Assembly (NCBI GenBank): GCA_023052935.1
Contig: CM041292.1
Span: forward strand, 107,191,906 to 107,255,905
Length of the DNA stretch: 64,000 bases
Reading direction: 5' to 3'
DNA from: Piezodorus guildinii
Lineage: Eukaryota; Arthropoda; Insecta; Hemiptera; Pentatomidae
Shown: positions 22,227 to 33,152 of the stretch, piece by piece
Numbering within the stretch: the stretch's first letter is position 1
Layout of the letters: each line of letters starts with the position of its first letter
The notes under the pieces: model-generated
What the model was told of the DNA's origin: nothing
The model's input: only the letters and a program-made list of their open reading frames with translations
Database searches by the model: none
Program-made: the position numbers and the translations under genes

Positions 22227-22487
22227 AGAATAAACCAACATATATCCAATTGTAAAAATATAAAAAACACAAACGCAAAAGCATTATCATCCTATAGTTT
22301 AATAAAACAACACAAATTTAACTTTGAAAACACGGTAATTTTAGACACATCTCAAAATAATAGAAATAGAAAACTACTAGAAGCAATCCACATAACCAAA
22401 AATAATAGCAGGACAATAAATTATAAAACAGATACAAAAAACTTAGGAACACATTACACAGATATCATAAATAAGATAAAATTTTAA
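22227..22487 (+). pseudogene. Penelope-like element C-terminal endonuclease end, unit 1
   Basis: 86 codons preceded by an in-frame stop (22224-22226) read RINQHISNCKN, NTNAKALSSYSLIKQHKFNFENT, VILDTSQNN and KLLEAIHITKNN, ending NKIKF stop. The pattern R-x-x-x-H, NTALA-like block, HxFNF, ILD and LLEAIHI is the C-terminal part of Penelope-like proteins, after the GIY-YIG catalytic core. RT and the GIY-YIG motif itself are absent. The minus-strand frame at 22465-22686 is only an antisense shadow. Confidence 0.8.
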
Positions 22488-22820
22488 AAATAAATAAAAC
22501 AATAGCCCAAAAACCATAATTAGGACAAATAATTAATAGAGGTAAAAATAAAAAAGCACAAGGATTACACCGGAATACTGGAAAGGTACAAAGTTTGAAA
22601 GAGAAATATAATGGAAACAGTGAGCCAATATAGACAAGTAGCAGTGTGCTATGAGATGTAGTGAAGGATGAAAAATGTTGTAGCAAGGAATAAGGTAATT
22701 AAAGTTAGTTAGTTTAAAATAGTTATGACAAATTTGAATTGCTGAGCTTCATTTTTCAAAGAAAAATATTTAAATAATGTAATTTTATTCAATAATGAAA
22801 GTATAAATAAATTGTTTCAG

Positions 22821-22855
22821 TCTTGAAAATGGGGAAACAACCCCGAAACGTCGAC
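22821..22855 (+). ncRNA. Hammerhead-ribozyme-like motif, unit 1
   Basis: CTTGAAAAT is followed by a stem GGGG-AAACAA-CCCC, then GAAAC and GTC. This is the hammerhead order: CUGANGA core, stem II, GAAA core, then the U-H cleavage region. The first core segment is not canonical (CTTGAAAA in place of CTGANGA), so self-cleavage is doubtful in this copy. Confidence 0.5.
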
Positions 22856-23112
22856 TAGGATGAAAACATGTTAAAAGACTTGAAATAAAGTGATTAGATG
22901 ATGAATGGAAGGTAATATGTGCTTTTTTAAATAGAAAGAAATTAAATTAACCTTGACGGTTATCTCAATGAAACATATCAATCTCTTCATTATTATTATA
23001 ATATTAATTTAATCTATATTTCACTATAAATAAGGTTTTATTCACTATGACTCTGCAAATATATACTGTGTTTCAGAAATATAAAAAAGAAAAAGAAACT
23101 TAATAAAGTTAA

Positions 23113-23373
23113 AGAATAAACCAACATATATCCAATTGTAAAAATATAAAAAAACAAAACGCAAAAGCATTATCATCCTATAGTTTAATAAAACAACACA
23201 AATTTAACTTTGAAAACACGGTAATTTTAGACACATCTCAAAATAATAGAAATAGAAAACTACTAGAAGCAATCCACATAACCAAAAATAATAGCAGGAC
23301 AATAAATTATAAAACAGATACAAAAAACTTAGGAACACATTACACAGATATCATAAATAAGATAAAATTTTAA
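23113..23373 (+). pseudogene. Penelope-like element C-terminal endonuclease end, unit 2
   Basis: Exact positional equivalent of 22227-22487 (plus 886). It has the same reading with two base changes in the AT-rich stretch before NAKALSS, and ends at the same stop. Both copies are open over this segment, so the duplication is either recent or too short to show decay. Confidence 0.78.
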
Positions 23374-23706
23374 AAATAAATAAAACAATAGCCCAAAAAC
23401 CATAATTAGGACAAATAATTAATAGAGGTAAAAATAAAAAAGCACAAGGATTACACCGGAATACTGGAAAGGTACAAAGTTTGAAAGAGAAATATAATGG
23501 AAACAGTGAGCCAATATAGACAAGTAGCAGTGTGCTATGAGATGTAGTGAAGGATGAAAAATGTTGTAGCAAGGAATAAGGTAATTAAAGTTAGTTAGTT
23601 TAAAATAGTTATGACAAATTTGAATTGCTGAGCTTCATTTTTCAAAGAAAAATATTTAAATAATGTAATTTTATTCAATAATGAAAGTATAAATAAATTG
23701 TTTCAG

Positions 23707-23741
23707 TCTTGAAAATGGGGAAACAACCCCGAAACGTCGAC
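23707..23741 (+). ncRNA. Hammerhead-ribozyme-like motif, unit 2
   Basis: Identical in sequence to 22821-22855, offset by 886 bp. Two such motifs bracketing one unit would let a processed RNA of 886 nt be released if they were active. Confidence 0.5.
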
Positions 23742-23989
23742 TAGGATGAAAACATGTTAAAAGACTTGAAATAAAGTGATTAGATGATGAATGGAAGGTA
23801 ATATGTGCTTTTTTAAATAGAAAGAAATTAAATTAACCTTGACGGTTATCTCAATGAAACATATCAATCTCTTCATTATTATTATAATATTAATTTAATC
23901 TATATTTCACTATAAATAAGGTTTTATTCACTATGACTCTGCAAATATATACTGTGTTTCAGAAATATAAAAAAGAAAAAGAAACTTAA

Positions 23990-24270
23990 ACCTATAAAAC
24001 CCATTTAGGCTCTTGGGTTCAGTACATGTATATGGCACTAATTCTTTACATAAATTCTTTGTATATGGCCGAGTAAGGAGGATGTGATGACGCTTAGTTA
24101 ACGGTTCTTTCCCTTCAATTTTAGGGTATCCACTTTAGGAGGGTCTCCATATCCCAGGGTGTCTGCACAGTTGAAATTACAGAATTAATAATTCTACTTC
24201 AGTTGAAATTAGAGCCTGGAACACGGATAACTGTAGACTAGTGCTATATCCACTAGACCACGCCACTCCC
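23990..24270 (-). mobile_element. SINE-C copy
   Basis: Minus-strand head: GGCGTGGTCTAGTGGATATA (A-box region) and GTTCCAGGCTC (B-box region, 24212-24223), then the family body with GGAGACCCTCC. It directly abuts the end of the Penelope-like array at 23989, so the array may have been cut by this insertion or its partner rearrangement. Confidence 0.7.
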
Positions 24271-24279
24271 GTTTTAATA

Positions 24280-24630
24280 ATATATTAAACGAAATTCATT
24301 TTAATTCAACAAATCAAAATTTTGCTTCCTTACAACCGAAAGAAGACTTTTATTCATAGAGGAAATAGTTATTTACCGGACATTTCCACGGTAATTCCAT
24401 GACGTTTTAATCCATCTGACGGGTTTATTAAACTGATTTTAACATTAGTCTATTATCGATGAAATTGTCAGGAATAGTTTCATCAATGGTTTTATTTTCC
24501 ATGATTTCGGTTTCATAAAATAGATTTTTATTTGATTTTTTAGGAAGCGAATTCCCCATTTCATAACTTTATTTCAAAAACAGATTTCAAGAACCAAAAT
24601 TAAATAAAAGTTTCTCAACTCATTAATGTA
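24280..24630. other. Unassigned AT-rich stretch
   Basis: No repeat match or coding motif seen. Confidence 0.45.
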
Positions 24631-24636
24631 CCATAT

Positions 24637-25790
24637 TCAGGCCTGGAAGACAAACCCAGGATCACATATTTGCTCTCAGAACGATCTATGAAAAGCCATG
24701 GGACAGAAATCAGAGTAATTATATTGCTTTTTTAGACCTAAAAGCTGCCGTTGACTCAATACTCCGATATGAAATCTGGAGGTCACTCAAAGCCAAAAGA
24801 ATTCCTACAGACCTCCTGGAAGCGATTAAATGAACATATCAAAGCCCTAAAGAAATGCATCTCAATGGCCAAGAGTCCAAGCAATTTTCATCGGGAAGAG
24901 GCGTGAAACAAGGATATAGTGTATTTAGGGATTGTTTATTCTACTTATGGATGAAATCCACAAAATGTGCAGGAGAAGAACTGTTTGGAGTGTGGTCGGT
25001 ATGTGGAACATGAGGACGGTGCCAGTACAAGCGTTTTTATATGAAGACGTTATCCTGCTGATGACAGACTCAGAGGAAAAAAAATCCAACAGGCTATTAT
25101 AGAATGGCAAGAAGAACTCGCTCGCAAAGGAATGATTATTAACAGCCGTAAGAGCTAGGTTATAACTGTTTTCTGAGATAAAGTTTATTAGGCCAATGTA
25201 AAAATAGAGTGCAATGAATCTGATAAAATATACGAAGTGTCAAATCGAATAAATTAAGGCAAATAATATTTACAATACAATAATGTGCAATACTATTGTG
25301 GGAAACAGAAGGGTAGGTATGGACATCAAACTCAATATTTCTATGGACATCAACTCAAGCAGTATTTCTCTCAACGTAACATGGCAGTGGAAGCTGGGTT
25401 ACTCAAGAAAAACACTTGAGCAGAATTACGGCTTCTGAAATGCAACTTCTACGAAGAATATCAGGAAAAACTAGGAGATATGAATGATGAATGATATAGA
25501 TATGAAATGAAAGAATAAAAGATGAGCTATAACTTCGTTAGAATGGAAACGTATTTAAAATGAGGGAAGACAGAGTGTCAAGAAATTGTATGGAGGCGAG
25601 GCGAACAGGCAGAAGACCACGAGGCAGACCTAGAAGGAGTTATTTGGAGCATGTCCAACGGCTAGGTCTGGAAAGAGGAAAAACACTGGCTCATATGAAG
25701 GTGCTTGCAACGAACCGAGATGTGTAAACCAAGTGGCTAGAGGCTCCTCCACGCTGAAGAACATAGAGAAGTAGAGAAAGAAGAAGAGGA
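24637..25790 (+). pseudogene. LINE reverse transcriptase remnant
   Basis: Readable across several stops and frameshifts: FRPGRQTQDHIFALRTIYEK, AFLDLKAAVDSI (the first catalytic aspartate region), IWRSLKAKRIPTDLLEAI, GRGVKQG, later IIEWQEELARKGMIIN, and at the end the LINE C-terminus with CMEARRTGRRPRGRPRRSY. The FADD box is not recoverable. It closes with a GAAGAAGAGG-type run. This is a different, older LINE family from the one at 12.3-16.1 kb. The minus-strand frames at 24925 and 25630 are shadows. Confidence 0.8.
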
Positions 25791-25894
25791 TTAATGTAAA
25801 AATAGCTAAATTAAAAATCAATCTTTAGGTAATTAAGTTTTGATTTCAAAAACCATTTTCTTTTTGTTTACGTTTTCTAAATTTCAAATACCAC

Positions 25895-26480
25895 GTTTTG
25901 GTCAATTATTTTCAATAATGATCCTTTATAATCAACCAAGAAAAAAAAAAATAAATAAATAACAGAACCCACTCAAAATTTGAGGTATAACTTTTCAAGA
26001 TACGTAGAAACAAAATATAGAATAAAAAAATCGTTTGCGATCCCATTCCCTTCATAACTACATGTCAATTTTTTTTTTTTTTTTTTAAATTGGCACAAAA
26101 ATATTACGGCATCAAAAATATACTACGATCATGTTAACACCTCCATGTTTATATTGACTGATAAGATTCAAAATGAGGCCGATTAAAACAGTTTTTTGTC
26201 AATAGTCATTTATTATTGAAGATAGATAGAAATTTCATATTTACAATCAATACACCGCGATTAATTTAAGCACAACTTATAAAATATGTATGTTCTTAGT
26301 TTTTTTTAAAGATTACGGACAATTTTTTTTTTACATTTGTGCAACGATAATTTAATGAAAAAGAATGGATAGTGTAAGAAGTTCAATGCAAATGCTTTGG
26401 TTAATCATTTTCAATAATTGAGCCTTTGTAAAATAATCCCTCTCAAAATTTGAAGTATCATTAAATTAAAAAAATAGAAT
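25895..26480. repeat. Dispersed repeat F, two degenerate copies
   Basis: GGTCAATTATTTTCAATAATGA and CTCAAAATTTGAGGTATAAC at 25900-26005 recur in shorter form at 26395-26460. Closely related stretches lie at 47200-47315 and 48725-48850, the latter two ending in AAGATGCxTAxAACCCGAATAACGAATA. No coding content. Confidence 0.5.
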
Positions 26481-27679
26481 CCTGGATGGTAGTATAATAT
26501 AATATCCTCGATAATTCCCTCCGCCCCTACATACGAACTAAGAGTACTAAGTTATATGCCTACACAGGTATATAAATCGTAATATACAGGATATATAACT
26601 TTAGGAAAATACTTAAATAATAGGAAATAAGAGAACCATTGTGGAACAGTTTGCAGCGTTTTTCGTTTGCATTAATACTTCAGCCTTCCATTCTGTCTTT
26701 TTCTTTCAACAAACAATTCTTATTCAAATATATTACAATTTGTAACATATGGATTGTCTCCATATGGATCTTAATAATATAACAATGCTTTGAGATCACA
26801 ATTATATCTGTTAATAGAATAGAAGATAAATAATAAATAATAATTAATAGATTATTTTTTTATTTATAATAATATATACATGATCATAGTTAAGAAAACA
26901 TTATTGGAGCATGGTATATAAAAAAGGCTAAGAAATAAATTAAAGCTATTATAAGAAATTAATGAGTTTGTATTTCTTTCTATGAAACGTTATCACTGAA
27001 TATTTACCGGCTTAATTGGTGGCTATTCAAATAAGGAGAGGAAAGAAAGGGGGAAAAAATCTATGAATGGCAGTGGTAATATATATAGCTGTGATGGTAA
27101 GGTATAGATATAGATACAGGGGCAGGTAGGGAGGGGAAAGCCAAGATTCTGTCTAGATTCGGGTCCAAGATCGGAACCGAAATCTTTCCACTAATTGAGA
27201 GTGAGCTTATTATCTTGTACCGAGGATCTGTAGCCACCGTTGCTCTCCTAGGGCCACACAAATCCTCCTATCGCCCTATCTAGAGCCGACACGTATGACA
27301 ACATATTTCTCTTCACAGATAACATAGCAGATATCCTCTGCTCTGACATCTAGGTCACATCATATTAATTAACATTGTATTAGATGATAACCCACTAACC
27401 GCCTCATTTGGCTCGGGACATCTTGTTTTATCTACGATAAGCTGCTAAATATAATTATTTAGAATCGAAATTTAATTTAATGGTTCTCTTTTAATGATAG
27501 AGATCATATTTATATATAAGTGCTGTACCAGTTACTTCTGAAATCTGTTTCCTTAGAGTACGAATGAAGTAACAGTAAATTAGTAGATACATGAAAGTTA
27601 TTTTGTATTTTCGAAATTTATATTTTCTTACTATGGAATTAAAAAACAGAAAATATTATATTTAGACATCTTTGAAATA
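26481..27679. other. Unassigned region
   Basis: Mostly AT-rich with a somewhat GC-richer patch at 27080-27310. The minus-strand frame at 27061-27261 has no motif I know. Confidence 0.4.
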
Positions 27680-27826
27680 TTTTTTTTTTTTTCTATAAAC
27701 AATGCTTTATTGAGTAATATTACAATCTGTCCAATTTAGGACATTTTTTAATAGTGATAAAGTACAACATTCATACTAAATTCACACGATATATGCAAAA
27801 CAACAAATTTATATAATAATAATACA
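27680..27826 (-). mobile_element. Retroposon 3' tail (GATTGTA family)
   Basis: Minus-strand end AGATTGTAATATTACTCAATAAA followed by poly(A) (T run at 27680-27692 on the plus strand). Only the terminal ~145 bp is left. The MITE at 27830 lies immediately beside it. Confidence 0.55.
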
Positions 27827-27829
27827 ATA

Positions 27830-27973
27830 GGGGTACTCACTACGTTTGCTATAGCATGCTATGTGTGCTATTGTGCTAAACCCATCAATTTTATACAGGA
27901 AATAACTGTAGAAACTCGACAGGTTTAGCAAAATAACACAATAGCATGCTATAGCAAACGTAGTGAGTACCCC
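27830..27973. mobile_element. 144-bp MITE with near-palindromic structure
   Basis: Ends are GGGGTACTCACTACGTTTGC and its complement, perfect for 33 bp, with similarity continuing to almost the centre (GTGCTAAACC). TA lies on both sides (27828-27829, 27974-27975). The element is too short to code and must have been moved by another transposase, probably of a TA-targeting type. Confidence 0.85.
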
Positions 27974-28243
27974 TAATATACATATATATTTGAAATATTA
28001 ACGAAGCAAAAAAAAAAAAAAATGTGGCATTAGTATTTCGCGATGGCTTGGAAAAACAATAGATGATAGTCTATAATTATTATAACAAGCCTATCTATAA
28101 TTTACTGTTTTTTCTTGTGAGAGAGAGATCGAGTTTACGGACGGACTGGCGGATTGATGAACTATAGAAGGTAAAGAGAGAAAGAATTTACTAACAAAAT
28201 TTGTTGTTATTCATATATGTACATTTAGACGTTGGTAACTTTC

Positions 28244-28540
28244 TACTTTCACTTACCTATATGTGAAATATATAGTAAGGGAAAGTATTGAAGTTTGCTA
28301 TTCTGATAAGTTTCGATATCCAGTTTTCAACAGAAATACACGTTTTAGGGTCCCCTGAGTCCAAATAACGAAGCCCCGATAAAAGGTGTGTGTGTCCGTA
28401 TGTGGTAAGTCTAGCGCGAAAACGAAAAGATGTACAAAACTGAAATTTCATATTTAAGCAGTTTTTCACTAAAATCGGCTGACCAGAAGGGCTACTTTAT
28501 TCATGCTTTTTGCACATTTTAAATATTTTCTCGAAAACGG
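28244..28540 (+). mobile_element. Helentron-like family, 5' fragment
   Basis: Starts TACTTTCACTTACC, continues with ATATATAGTAAGGGAAAGTA, GGGTCCCCTGAGTCCAAATAA and a (TG)n spot, and stops inside the TTTTCTCGAAAACGG block. It matches the first third of 36305-37190 at lower identity. The open frame on its minus strand is not a gene. Confidence 0.65.
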
Positions 28541-28870
28541 CTGAGGTCGAAAACCAACAGGAAATGACCAAGAAGGAAGTTATTTTTCTATGAAATTTGA
28601 TAGTTGTGGTTGAACAAGGCGTTTTAACTGTTTTGATATATTGGAGAGGAGAGAAATAGGACGGAAATCTCGCGGTGAGAAAGGATTCGGAACTTTATTT
28701 AGTGGTCGGACGAGGGCGGTTTTCCAGGAAAAGAAAAGTGGAATTTTACGAAATTATAATTATGACAGAGTATCGATATGAGGGATGGGAAGCTTTTATT
28801 AGTTTTACGGAAATATTTTCCCGTCCATATCGTATTAAAACCCTTGGGATTTTAAGATTGCAGTAAGTAG
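28541..28870 (-). pseudogene. LINE RT remnant (N-terminal RT blocks)
   Basis: On the minus strand, FSPRDFRPISLLSNISKQ is the RT block 1/2 motif, followed by LQPQLSNFIEK-like and a GFRPQ motif. Upstream on the same strand KPPSSDH is the kind of segment seen just before RT. Frames are broken. The piece is cut at about 28541 by the Helentron-like fragment. Confidence 0.6.
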
Positions 28871-29034
28871 TTCGATTATCTGGGATAAGTATATTTAAAT
28901 AACATTAGCATAATGTATAAAATTGGCTTCAGAGTCTTAGAGTAATTAAATAATTTTAAACAAGTTAATAAACTGTAGGAAAGCAGACATACGCAAATAA
29001 CTAAAAATAACATAAAATAGATCCATATTTACAT

Positions 29035-29560
29035 TTTGTTGTGAATTTGAAAATCGTCAGCATAGATGTGGTATTTATAGTGATTAATATGGAAAGGTAT
29101 AAATAATTTAAAAAGCGAATGGGGTTAGGGGATAAAGGAGCACCACACGAAAGGGGTAAGGTTGATCAGGATGGAGGCTGGTATTGCACTACTATCTACT
29201 GAGAACAATCGGTGAGGAAGGATTAAATCCAGCGAAAAGCACAGTTGGATACGGGAAGGTTTTGGAGTTTGTGAGAAGGATACTTTGTCAAGAAAGCCTT
29301 TGAGAAATAAATGAGGATAAGTATAGTTATTTGTTGGTGATCAATGGCAGTTTGAAGGTATTTTATTATTTTAAGGAGAGCCGATTGGGTAGAATAACCA
29401 GGTCGGAAACCGGATTTGGGAGGACTAAGAAGGTAGTATATTTAGCACCGAATAAGGGATATACTCGACGATAATATGAAACACTTGACCGTTAATTAAA
29501 GATAAGAGCTCCTAGTGTTTCAGAATTAGCTAGCTCGGACATTGTGATGATAGGGGGTGG
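29035..29560 (-). pseudogene. LINE RT remnant with YADD
   Basis: Minus-strand blocks, spread over frames: KVFHIIVVEYIPYS, then GYSTQSALLKIIKYLQTAIDH, then SKAF, and finally YHIYADDFQIH at the catalytic site (29041-29079). The order is right for a CR1/jockey-group RT, with a shortened middle. It is not the same piece as 28541-28870, because its blocks overlap that part of the protein. Confidence 0.7.
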
Positions 29561-29639
29561 CGGAAGTCTTTCTACCCACCTTTACAATTACTGCCTACCC
29601 AATAATTATTGTATGCTTTAATGATCTTTATCGCAACAA

Positions 29640-29905
29640 TTCAGTTTGCAACGGCTACGGTCCGTGATAATTGTTCATCCTCTGTGAGAAGTCGAGTAGT
29701 TTTTAGTGTGTAATATTTTTAAAAAAATTGTAAAAAGTACAAATGGCCTTTCCAGACGATTTACTAAGATTTTTGGTAATATATATTTTTGAAGTGAAAA
29801 CTTCTTTGGGCGTGTTATGCGATATTTGGCAGAGGTAATAGCTTCGATTTCGTAACCATGGTGACGTTACCAACATGCTCTAGACTGGCGCATGCGCAGC
29901 GTCCA
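29640..29905. promoter_or_regulatory. Candidate promoter-like motif cluster
   Basis: Within an AT-rich region, TCAGTTTGC (29641-29649) fits the arthropod initiator TCAGT. Further on, GTAACCATGGTGAC resembles an RFX X-box with one mismatch, TGACGTTA is a CRE-like site, and GGCGCATGCGCAG is an NRF-1-type palindrome, all between about 29858 and 29900. Between them ATGGCCTTTCCAGACG begins a short frame. No downstream gene is identified. It is a hypothesis from motif clustering only. Confidence 0.3.
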
Positions 29906-29909
29906 GTTT

Positions 29910-31800
29910 ATTTTTTAAACTGTACATTTAAATATCTTTATTTTTTATTAAATTATATATTAGAAATAAAGGAGGAAGATCCCCTCCTTTGAGTCAAAAA
30001 TCCTGTTGTATTTGAAAAATTTCGATTCAAAGGAGAAAAAATAATGAAATAAATAAAATTAGGTTTAAGCGATATAGGGATAAGAAGAAAAATTATGCAA
30101 TAATCAAATTAACAAATTTCTACATCAACAAACAAATTAACAATAATAGTTGTAGGGAAGAGAATTAAGCGTCCAATATAAATAAAGACACTATAAAAAA
30201 AGCTGAAGAAAACAAATCACCCATTTTCATTTTTCCTAGATAGATCAATCTTCTGATTGAAAATAATTCGAATAATGATGTTGAAATTCAAAATAAACAG
30301 AAAATTAAGAATCGTCAATGTCAACACAGGCAAAAAATTACAACGACAAAGACAAAAAAGAGCGATTAATTTAATACTTTCACACATGATAAATCATTTG
30401 AAATAGTTACAAAGCTTATTATTAAATGTCCGAATTTCCGTGATGCAAATGGCACGGTCCGTCAAAAAAAATTGTGCTACGTATACCGCCAACCCATACA
30501 GTCTCATTCAGATAACGATGGCAAAATGGGTTTACCCGTAGAATGGTGGTTTGCATAACAGTCTCCTATGCCAAAGGACCCGGCATTATCAACATTTACA
30601 AACGTACTTTCTTCCCAACGAAATTCCAGTGTAAATAGGGAATTTAAAAAAGGTATTCACTTCTATCGGCAGCCCTCACGCTGCTGAATTTTAATTTTTT
30701 TTTTTTTTCCTCAGTCAACCGGTGTGTTGTTTAAGGTAGAATTATATTATATACATGTATAAGTGTGTGTGTGAGAATACAAACATTTTTTTAATTAAAT
30801 ATCAACTACTCACAAGCCCTACAATCACTCAAAGGATCCTTTAAAAATCATGTCAAAACTAGAGAATTAAAATTAAAATCTCATCACACCTAAAACTAGA
30901 TTGGTATACTGCCTAAAAGAATAAATTTCAATAATAATTATAAAAGACAAAAAAAAAAGAGCAATGCTATTACATTTTTATTTTAGGCAATAGAAGGATA
31001 ACTTACTTTATATATTTATTTGCTAAACAATACGGTACGATTTTTCTTAAAATAATCTTTATTTGTTAATATCAAGTCGAAAGGTGCTCATAAAATAGGT
31101 GAATAAAGAGAAGATGACACCGTGAGTGAACATGAACCGCTCCTGGGAAAAGCTAAATAAAAAGGAGGCTGTGAAATGTATCACTGAGATGGCTATCTCC
31201 CTGGTGCAGCTTCCAAGATCAATTTACTTTTTTCTCTCCTGCTTATTAAATATATTGCCCACTTTAGTTCTTGTACCGCTCCGCTTTATTTTATGGAATA
31301 GCACTCCATCTCAGTGTTATATTTTTTTATATTTCAGAGTACCTTTCAGTCAAGCGACATTTTAAAATAAATATAGAGACTAGTGTAGAGACATTTGCAA
31401 AATAGTTATAATTAACTTTTCAATGAATAATCCTATTCAATTTTTAGAGCATACTGAGCTACGCAGATGGTTGCTAGATATTTGCTATTGGTAACTGCTT
31501 ATGATAATTTTTCAGTGATAAACATACCTAGATAAATGTTTTTCCTTATATTTATCAAATTCTAGAATTTTCAGCATATTTCATAGTTCCTGATTTTTAC
31601 AGAGCTAAAAGCGTTATTATAAGACTTTTATATTTAAACAAATTTACTCCTTCACCAAAACAAGCTTTGGTATAAAAGCTGAAAAGCTTTGAATGGCCTC
31701 AGGCTCACTCTCTTACTATGTCCGTTTTAAACAAAATAAAATGATTGTAGTACTATTACGTATTCGGCGATTCTCCATTGAAATAAGAGACGACGCATAT
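29910..31800. other. Unassigned region
   Basis: No gene recognised. A SINE-A head fragment (GCATAACAGTCTCCTATGCC) lies at 30555-30574. The open frame at 31126-31365 has no known motif. Confidence 0.4.
30547..30585 (+). mobile_element. SINE-A head fragment
   Basis: GTGGTTTGCATAACAGTCTC followed by CTATGCCAAAGG matches the A-box side of SINE-A at 4995-5282 (minus) and 70-95. Confidence 0.45.
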
Positions 31801-31805
31801 TTTTC

Positions 31806-32168
31806 TGTTTGTTGCGTCCTAACTCACCCTCCACTGACTCATACCAGTGAGAGGGAGGCGCTGGGATCTCTTGGATTCCGCTTTTTCCTTCTACAAGTGG
31901 GAGGGAAAAGCCCACTCTGGGGTCTCTTTAGCAGATTGTTTATTTATTTGCCAACTTGTATTTATCTCAATTATAGGTTCTTGTTTTGTTTTTTTAATTA
32001 TTTTTTTGATATATATGAATTTATTAATTTCTATTTTGAATTTAATTATCATTTTTTTTGTTATATATTTTATTGTATATATATTGTGGTCTCATATCAC
32101 TATTACTACTCTTCATTTTGAAACAAATTGTAATATATCTTAATAAATATTAAAAAAAAAAAAAAAAA
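31806..32168 (+). mobile_element. Retroposon D, full-length copy with poly(A)
   Basis: Starts near TGTTTGTTGCGTCC, has a conserved 5' domain (GGCGCTGGGATCTCTTGG), a TTATTTATTTGCCAACTTG link, an AT-rich 3' part, and ends GAAACAAATTGTAATATATC then AATAAATATT and 17 A. The inverted copy at 33153-33538 aligns along its whole length. There is no Pol III box, so it is either a truncated LINE end or a SINE with a non-tRNA head. The frames at 31693 and 31847 run across it and are not convincing genes. Confidence 0.65.
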
Positions 32169-32525
32169 TAATAGTATTTGTTTTTATAAAAACTGCTCTC
32201 AGATTTGTTTTAGAAGGATGGAAAACCATAAAATTCAAATTTTCAGGCGAAGCTAAGAGATTTTAATAAATAAATAAAGCTGATCATTTCACCAAGGGTT
32301 TTCATTTCACCTTTTAACTTATTTTTATTAATATTGTGAAAAACGCCTGTGTGTCATCCAATTAAAGGAATTCGAAACAAATTAGGACTATTATTATATT
32401 TTAAATAATTTTATGGTCGTAAGCATATGACTTCCTGCCTTATATATTTTTAACATTTCTATCCTAGGATCTATCGATTCCTGATAATCTTCCGAGGCGT
32501 CAGAATAGAAGTAATCCCCGGATCT

Positions 32526-32527
<2 letters not shown>

Positions 32528-32559
<32 letters not shown>
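32528..32559. repeat. Poly(T) tract
   Basis: 32 consecutive T. On the minus strand it could be the poly(A) tail of a retroposon, but the adjoining sequence is not recognised. Confidence 0.85.
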
Positions 32560-32563
<4 letters not shown>

Positions 32564-32599
32564 CTGCCGGCTAAGCATGTTACGCTAACTACAATTGTG

Positions 32600-33150
32600 T
32601 CATTTCATTAACCATATGCCAAATTGGTATAAATAACTTATTCTAGAATTAAGTTCTTTTCACATTCTGGAGTTTCATTGTTTGTGTTTAGAGGATGGCA
32701 TGATTTCATCATTATTTTTCTTCCAGGTATGAGTAAACAACTCTCAACTGAACCACCTTCAAAATAAAGATAAATGGACCACACCAAAGAAATCTCATGT
32801 ATGGAAAAAGTGGCTTATACCATCTTGCCATTTGAGCATAGATGCATCTGATGTATTCCTCAAATTGATTAGATGTATTCAATAATATAGTAGAAAGTTT
32901 ATATGAATATAATAAAAACAAATAATTTTCCTTGACTAAAAAAAGATTGAAGAATGATTGATTTTATGATAATAAATATATTTGTTTAAGTCTCTTCGTT
33001 TTCGTATGATCATGAAATAATAAAGATTTACGAATGAAATAATAAAGATTTACGAATATTTTTTTAAGATAGATAAGTAAGAACAATTGTTTAAGTTCTG
33101 TAGATATTGAATTTTCTCTAAGAATAGACAAGTTATATCATTGACAAAAT
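32600..33150. other. Unassigned stretch
   Basis: AT-rich, with a short local repeat (AATAATAAAGATTTACGAAT twice near 33016-33057). No gene seen. Confidence 0.45.
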
Positions 33151-33152
33151 TG

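Larger units (their letters stand above)
22043..23989 (+). mobile_element. Tandem array of Penelope-like element 3' ends (2.2 copies of 886 bp)
   Basis: Unit 1 is 22043-22928, unit 2 is 22929-23814 and a partial third runs 23815-23989. The offset is exactly 886 bp at every landmark I checked. Each full unit holds the end of a GIY-YIG-type Penelope ORF followed ~330 bp later by a hammerhead-like motif (22821-22855 and 23707-23741). Unit 2 and the partial third share variants (TTGACGGTTATC, GTGTTTCAG) that unit 1 lacks. Penelope-like elements are known for partial tandem copies and terminal repeats with hammerhead ribozymes, which fits this arrangement. Confidence 0.8.

Noticed and set aside
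22465..23572. Two identical 73-residue minus-strand frames
   Set aside because: They are identical only because the DNA is tandemly repeated, and lie antisense to the end of the Penelope-type frame.
29968..29990. Hairpin AAAGGAGG-CCTCCTTT like a bacterial terminator
   Set aside because: The window is eukaryotic and no gene ends there; short chance hairpin.
31693..32143. 142- and 98-residue frames
   Set aside because: Low-complexity Phe/Tyr-rich translation of the AT-rich 3' part of a retroposon that is also present in inverted form at 33153-33538.
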